Assembly: GCF_017874615.1 (NCBI RefSeq)
Contig: NZ_JAGIKV010000020.1
Location: 84,058 to 148,057 of the forward strand
Reading direction: 5' to 3'
DNA length: 64,000 nucleotides
Source of the DNA: Paenibacillus xylanexedens
Lineage (GTDB): Bacteria > Bacillota > Bacilli > Paenibacillales > Paenibacillaceae
The notes under the pieces are model-generated. The model made no database searches. It saw only the letters and a program-made list of their open reading frames with translations, and had not been told where the DNA came from. A program made the position numbers and the translations under genes. This document shows positions 60,286-64,000 of the stretch, in pieces (the stretch's first letter is position 1; each line of letters opens with the position of its first letter).

Positions 60286-61611
60286 TTATTTCACGTTGCT
60301 CCAGTATGCCTGAATTTCGCTGGCAAGTCCGGCACGGTCAATGACGTCAGCCAAATATTTCTGCATGGATGCACCCAGTTTGGACCAGTGATCCGCAGGA
60401 AGTGTACTCATGGATTCCTCGATTTTGCCTGCCTTGATGTATTCACTAATGGATTTGCCAAGTGGACCGGTTGGCTCCAATGTAATGTTGCTGAATGCCG
60501 GAATAATACTGGCTTGATTCACCAGGAAATCCTGACCTTTTTCGTTATACACGATCCAATCCAAAAATTTCTTCGCTGCTTCCTGCTGGGCTGGTGTGCT
60601 CTTTTCCTTATCCAGCAATATTCGTTTGGATACGGCAGCAGAGATTTGCGTATTACCGAAATCATCTGGATTATTGCTCACAGGTACCGGGAGGAAGCCA
60701 TATTTTCCATCTGCTGTATCAAAGCTTGAAATTTGTGGCCATGCCCAGTTGCCCTGGAACCAGATGCCAACCTCACCCTTGCCAAGCACCTCCGGTCCAC
60801 GCTCATAGGTTCCGGACAGTGGAGAAGCCTTGTCAATATTGTAGGTTTTCATCAGATCAAATGTATCTAACAAGCCATTAAACACGGCATTGGAAGCAAG
60901 GTCCACTTGACCTGCCTTCAGATCAGTAATGAATTGATCCACCTTCGCACGGTCTGGCGACTGCCCACCATATGCAAGCCCCAGATAGTGCGCACCAAGC
61001 GACCAATCCATCGGAGATACAATCAAAGGTGATTTTCCAGTAGCAGCGATCTTTTGGAACAGCTCATCAAGCTGTGCAGTGGTCTGTACAGACTTTGGAT
61101 CAAATGTCCCACCTACCGCCTGATCCAAAACATTCTGGTTATAGATGAATCCATATCCTTCAATAGAGAAAGGGAAGGCATAATTTTTGCCATCAAACGT
61201 TGTAGCCGCTGTGCTGTTATCCACAGCATCCTTCATCCAAGACTCGGATGTGAGATCCAGAACACGATCCTTGAATTTCTCGACATCTCCTGTATCCAGC
61301 ATCATCATCGTTGTAGGGCTGCCGGAGGCATACAAGGCAGACGCTTTTTCAAACGGAGACTGTCCACTGCCTACAGGTACAATTTCGAGTGTTATATTTG
61401 GATTTTCGGCATGGAAGTCTTTAGCTGCTTGTTCCAGCTGACTGTTAATTTCCGACTTGGAATTAAGCAAGGTGATTTTGACACTCTCACTGCTGCTACC
61501 CTCTGAGGCGGAGTTGGACTCCGTCGCTGCTTTACTTCCACATGCCGACAATATAAGCATCATAATCAATGACAATACCGATAATTTCATCCATCTCTGT
61601 TCTCTTTTCAT
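60286..61611 (-). CDS. Sugar-binding lipoprotein of the sucrose/fructan-type ABC importer
   Basis: A 441-residue family 1 binding protein. A signal peptide beginning MKREQRWMKLSVLSL ends in lipobox ILSACG, followed by a Ser/Glu-rich linker. The GEVGIWFQGNWAWPQ segment and the KFLDWIVYNEKGQDFLVNQ segment near the C-terminus are typical of MsmE-type proteins. It is the first gene of the operon, about 50 bases downstream of a perfect promoter. The start codon ATG is preferred over a TTG seven codons upstream; GGGGG lies 10 bases before the ATG. Confidence 0.9.
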   Translation of the reverse strand: MKREQRWMKLSVLSLIMMLILSACGSKAATESNSASEGSSSESVKITLLNSKSEINSQLEQAAKDFHAENPNITLEIVPVGSGQSPFEKASALYASGSPTTMMMLDTGDVEKFKDRVLDLTSESWMKDAVDNSTAATTFDGKNYAFPFSIEGYGFIYNQNVLDQAVGGTFDPKSVQTTAQLDELFQKIAATGKSPLIVSPMDWSLGAHYLGLAYGGQSPDRAKVDQFITDLKAGQVDLASNAVFNGLLDTFDLMKTYNIDKASPLSGTYERGPEVLGKGEVGIWFQGNWAWPQISSFDTADGKYGFLPVPVSNNPDDFGNTQISAAVSKRILLDKEKSTPAQQEAAKKFLDWIVYNEKGQDFLVNQASIIPAFSNITLEPTGPLGKSISEYIKAGKIEESMSTLPADHWSKLGASMQKYLADVIDRAGLASEIQAYWSNVK

Positions 61612-61641
61612 CTTGTTATGGCCCCCGATCAATAGTTTAAA

Positions 61642-61700
61642 AGGAAACGCTTACAAATCAAATTATAATGTCAAAGGTTTGACATGTCAATCGTTTGACA
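61642..61700 (-). promoter_or_regulatory. Promoter with two tandem operators and a consensus cre
   Basis: On the minus strand -35 TTGACA (61685-61690) and -10 TATAAT (61662-61667) have a 17-base spacer, a full consensus promoter. Two adjacent 16-base dyads, TGTCAAAGGTTTGACA (61669-61684) and TGTCAATCGTTTGACA (61685-61700), fill the spacer and cover the -35 box, as expected for the LacI-type repressor next door. Downstream, TGTAAGCGTTTCCT (minus; 61642-61655) matches the CcpA cre consensus at every position. Confidence 0.88.
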
Positions 61701-61762
61701 TACCATTCAAAAAAAATTTATTCGACTTCATTTCTTCGTGGCAAAAGGACGAATAGGAAAAA

Positions 61763-61781
61763 ACGACCTGTATCAGGTCGT
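61763..61781 (-). terminator. Terminator overlapping the lacI-type stop codon
   Basis: ACGACCTG/CAGGTCGT stem with a TAT loop; the stop codon begins inside it. Followed on the minus strand by six T. It insulates the binding-protein promoter from read-through. Confidence 0.85.
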
Positions 61782-62753
61782 CTCTCTCTCCACGATGGTA
61801 ACTGGCAAAATATGCTCCATTCCGATCTTCTCTTCCGCGAGCTGGCGCCGAATCAGATCAATCGCCAGCTTAGCCATGGCCTCCACCGGCTGCCTGATCG
61901 TTGTAATGCCAGGCACAGTATACGCTGCCGCACGACTGTCATCATAACCTATGATAGCAATATCATCGGGTACCTTGCGCCCACCTAACACGATCTGCTT
62001 CAGCGCATGCACCGCCATCAGATCACTCGTTACAAAGAGCCCGTCCACCTCGGGGTGTTGTGCAAGCAGCTCATCCACCAATTCCGTATACTGATGCTGA
62101 TCAAACACATTCAGATCAGTTTCATGAATCATGACCGGTTTGACTCCATGAGCCTGCAATGTATCAACGAAACCTATCGTCCGGCGATTGGACAGCATTT
62201 GCAATTCCAAATTACCGCAGATATGTGCCAGCTGTCGTCTGTTCTTCGCCAGCAGCAATTCAGCAGCCATAACCCCTCCCTGATAGTTATCAGATGAGAT
62301 AAACGGGATGTCTTCACCGATCTTACGATCAAAGGTCACGATTGGGGAATGCAGATTCATATACTCATCAACTTCCAGTGTATGACTTCCCATAATAATG
62401 CCATCCACGCGATTACCCTTAAGCATTTCCACATATTCACGCTCTTTGGAAGGGTCCATGTGGGAATTGCATAACATAATTTTAAATCCATTCTGGTAAG
62501 CATGATACTCAACATAGCTAGCCAGTTCTCCAAAAAACGGATGGGATACATCAGGAATAATTAAGCCTATCACATTGGATTGCTTACGCAGAAGAGAACG
62601 GGCAATTTCGTTGGGTCGATAGTTCAGTTCGTTCATAGTTTGATACACTTTGTCCCGAGTCTTCTGACTGATATATCCCCGGTTGTTTAATACACGCGAG
62701 ACGGTAGTTACAGAAACTCCTGCCCTGAGTGCAACATCATGAATAGTTGCCAT
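61773..62753 (-). CDS. LacI family repressor of the sucrose/fructan-type operon
   Basis: A 326-residue repressor. Helix-turn-helix at residues 3-24 (IHDVALRAGVSVTTVSRVLN), hinge helix with ARSLLRKQSN, then a periplasmic-binding-protein-like effector domain (VIGLIIPDVSHPFFGELASY, FVTSDLMAVHAL, IIGYDDSRAAAY). It sits upstream of the binding-protein gene in the same direction, with its terminator directly before the operator-bearing promoter, so regulation of that operon is the natural reading. The ligand is likely sucrose or a fructan fragment, by inference. Confidence 0.92.
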   Translation of the reverse strand: MATIHDVALRAGVSVTTVSRVLNNRGYISQKTRDKVYQTMNELNYRPNEIARSLLRKQSNVIGLIIPDVSHPFFGELASYVEYHAYQNGFKIMLCNSHMDPSKEREYVEMLKGNRVDGIIMGSHTLEVDEYMNLHSPIVTFDRKIGEDIPFISSDNYQGGVMAAELLLAKNRRQLAHICGNLELQMLSNRRTIGFVDTLQAHGVKPVMIHETDLNVFDQHQYTELVDELLAQHPEVDGLFVTSDLMAVHALKQIVLGGRKVPDDIAIIGYDDSRAAAYTVPGITTIRQPVEAMAKLAIDLIRRQLAEEKIGMEHILPVTIVERETT

Positions 62754-62845
62754 AACACCCTCTTTTCCTACAACATTCTTCATACCTTTAACATTATAAA
62801 CCTACTGCTAAACCTGGACCAAACCCTTGGTACCCGCCTGCTGCT

Positions 62846-63295
62846 TCATTCCGCTACAATTCTCGCTCTCGGCATGCTATGCATCGCTCCGTGCGTAACA
62901 TGGACCTGTACCACATACGTACCTGGTTCTTCAAAGGTATGCTGGATTTCATACAGCCCTTCCTCTGCCTCAGTAGCAGTAATAGCCCCCTGATTCTCCA
63001 GTTCGTCGGCTGTCATCATACCTTGTTCCGGAGATACAGAAGGCGGATCATCAAGCTCATTCCAGATCTGGAATTGCACATGGTCAGCATGACTTAACGG
63101 TGCATCTCCCTGTGTAAGCTTCACCTGCAACCGTGTTGGTTTATGAAGAGAAGCCTTCTCTGGAACGTCAAGTTTCACTTTAATCATCTCTGGCATCTCG
63201 CCTGATTGTGACTGTTCCTCATAAGAGCATCCCACCGTCAGGAGGAGCAGAATAATGAAGGGCATGAACCAACGAGCTTGTCCGCTCATCACCAT
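62846..63295 (-). CDS. YtkA/FixH-like lipoprotein
   Basis: A 149-residue exported lipoprotein: an N-terminal hydrophobic stretch ends in lipobox LTVGCS, then a single Ig-like YtkA domain (about 40-145; VKLDVPEKASLHKPTRLQV, LYEIQHTFEEPGTYVVQVHVTH). A His/Met-rich tail (HVTHGAMHSMPRARI) could bind copper, as suggested for relatives involved in oxidase assembly. It directly follows bdbC (13 bases) and is probably co-transcribed. Function not settled. Confidence 0.82.
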   Translation of the reverse strand: MVMSGQARWFMPFIILLLLTVGCSYEEQSQSGEMPEMIKVKLDVPEKASLHKPTRLQVKLTQGDAPLSHADHVQFQIWNELDDPPSVSPEQGMMTADELENQGAITATEAEEGLYEIQHTFEEPGTYVVQVHVTHGAMHSMPRARIVAE

Positions 63296-63308
63296 CTATC
63301 CTTTCTTA

Positions 63309-63758
63309 TTAAGAAGATTTTGGTGTTTTGCCGATGCCCCACAGCATCACGATGATGATAATAAAGGCGATCAGTGCCAGTAATGGAATCGTGATGAAAC
63401 CAAACCAGTTCAAATAGTCGGTATAACATGGGACCTTACCACACGCGACGGCATTACCTGTAGCCGAAAAAATACGCTGGATCGTTACATGATATAACGA
63501 AATGCCGCCACCGACGAAACTCAGTGGGAGCACGTATTTCGTGATGCCCACGTCATCCTTAAAGTAAGCAATGCCCAGCAAAATCGTTAGTGGATACATG
63601 AATATGCGCTGGTACCAGCACAGATCACATGGAAGAAAGCCCTTGATCTCACTGAAATAGAGACTGCCCCCTGTTGCAATAACGGAAACGGCCCAAGCAA
63701 TAAATAACCGGGTATCCACATTTCTCGCTGGGCGCTCCGATTTTGATGATGTACTCAT
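63309..63758 (-). CDS. bdbC: Disulfide bond formation protein BdbC-like (DsbB family)
   Basis: A 149-residue membrane protein with four predicted spans. The two redox Cys pairs are Cys44-Asp-Leu-Cys47 (CDLCWYQRIFMYPL) and Cys106/Cys111 (ACGKVPCYTDYLNWFG), which match DsbB/BdbC. It passes electrons from an extracytoplasmic thiol oxidase to quinone. The start MSTSSKSERPARN has GGGGG upstream; a longer reading is not favoured. No BdbD partner is in the window. It forms a two-gene unit with the YtkA-like lipoprotein. Confidence 0.9.
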   Translation of the reverse strand: MSTSSKSERPARNVDTRLFIAWAVSVIATGGSLYFSEIKGFLPCDLCWYQRIFMYPLTILLGIAYFKDDVGITKYVLPLSFVGGGISLYHVTIQRIFSATGNAVACGKVPCYTDYLNWFGFITIPLLALIAFIIIIVMLWGIGKTPKSS

Positions 63759-63918
63759 TCCTCTGTCCCCCTCTTCATTTTGCTTATACCAAATTATCAT
63801 ACATCATTCTAGACTCCATCGGCTATTCAAGCTGTTATGTAGGTCATTACTCGATGATTATACCAAATATTTGAACTTTTGGGTGAATACAAAAAAGCTG
63901 CCGTATGGTATTATCCCC

Positions 63919-63936
63919 TTTAAGTAGACACTTAAA
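63919..63936. repeat. Palindrome upstream of the right-edge gene
   Basis: TTTAAGT-AGAC-ACTTAAA is a perfect 7-base dyad about 55 bases before the last ATG. It may be an operator or part of an insertion-sequence end. Confidence 0.35.
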
Positions 63937-63989
63937 AAAACCTTCATGTTATCATGGGGGTTCAAGTGAAACTTGGAGGGGATATTTTT

Positions 63990-64000
63990 ATGGCGAAAAA
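63990..64000 (+). CDS. First codons of a plus-strand gene (partial)
   Basis: ATGGCGAAAAA (Met-Ala-Lys-) begins 10 bases after GGAGGGGA. The gene continues beyond the window, so its identity cannot be established. The palindromic ACTTAAA upstream region and MAKK-type start would fit the OrfA of an IS3-like element, but this is a guess. Confidence 0.6.

Overview
This window looks like chromosomal DNA of a Bacillota bacterium, most likely Paenibacillus. The grounds are strong AGGAGG-type ribosome binding sites, sigma-A promoters, many intrinsic terminators, an aa3-type quinol oxidase, LplABC/YesMN-style carbohydrate transport systems, and a high density of glycoside hydrolases and two-component systems. 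The genus is an inference from gene content and style; no rRNA or tRNA gene is present.

Layout, left to right. (1) 1-5.3 kb: a partial O-acetylhomoserine sulfhydrylase; a kduI-deoR-kduD-TIM barrel operon for the 5-keto-4-deoxyuronate branch of pectin/uronate degradation; a zinc-independent MDR oxidoreductase. (2) 5.5-9.5 kb: qoxABCD quinol oxidase, then a small membrane protein. (3) 10.4-29 kb, all on the minus strand: an oligosaccharide utilisation island. It holds the YesMN-type sensor/regulator pair, a GH2 enzyme, LplB/LplC permeases, three paralogous lipoprotein binding proteins, a GH95 alpha-L-fucosidase and a GH1 beta-glucosidase. Most transcription units have their own terminator and their own AAAACGTTTT- or cre-like operators. 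The enzymes lack signal peptides, so oligosaccharides are presumably imported and then trimmed inside the cell. No transport ATPase is present, which suggests a shared MsmX-like ATPase encoded elsewhere. (4) 29-33 kb: OsmC protein, polar amino-acid ABC transporter, TetR regulator. (5) 33-48.9 kb: housekeeping and envelope genes (UppP, thioredoxin, aldo/keto reductase, GpmA, DUF420 protein, CPA2 antiporter with an attenuator-like leader, a nuclease-fold/winged-helix protein, DedA, PssA, an OmpR-type two-component pair, PdxK, and a BcrAB-like ABC transporter with its own two-component pair). (6) 49-53.5 kb: DegV protein, a DUF990-type ABC exporter and an M14-like metal hydrolase. (7) 53.6-56.8 kb: a beta-lactamase-fold hydrolase, and an alpha/beta hydrolase plus MerR regulator behind a textbook MerR promoter. 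(8) 56.8-62.8 kb: a sucrose/fructan-type operon (binding protein, two permeases, GH32) with a divergently placed LacI repressor. Its promoter carries two tandem operators in and next to the -35/-10 region and a perfect cre. (9) 62.8-64 kb: a YtkA-like lipoprotein with BdbC, then the first codons of a plus-strand gene that may be a transposase.

The sequence observations most worth follow-up are the attenuator-like leader of the antiporter, the orphan nuclease-fold/winged-helix protein, the three-binding-protein locus with signs of gene conversion, several well-resolved operators (DeoR, MerR, LacI), and three intergenic repeat or structured elements that no gene explains. I found no CRISPR array, prophage or obviously new defence system.
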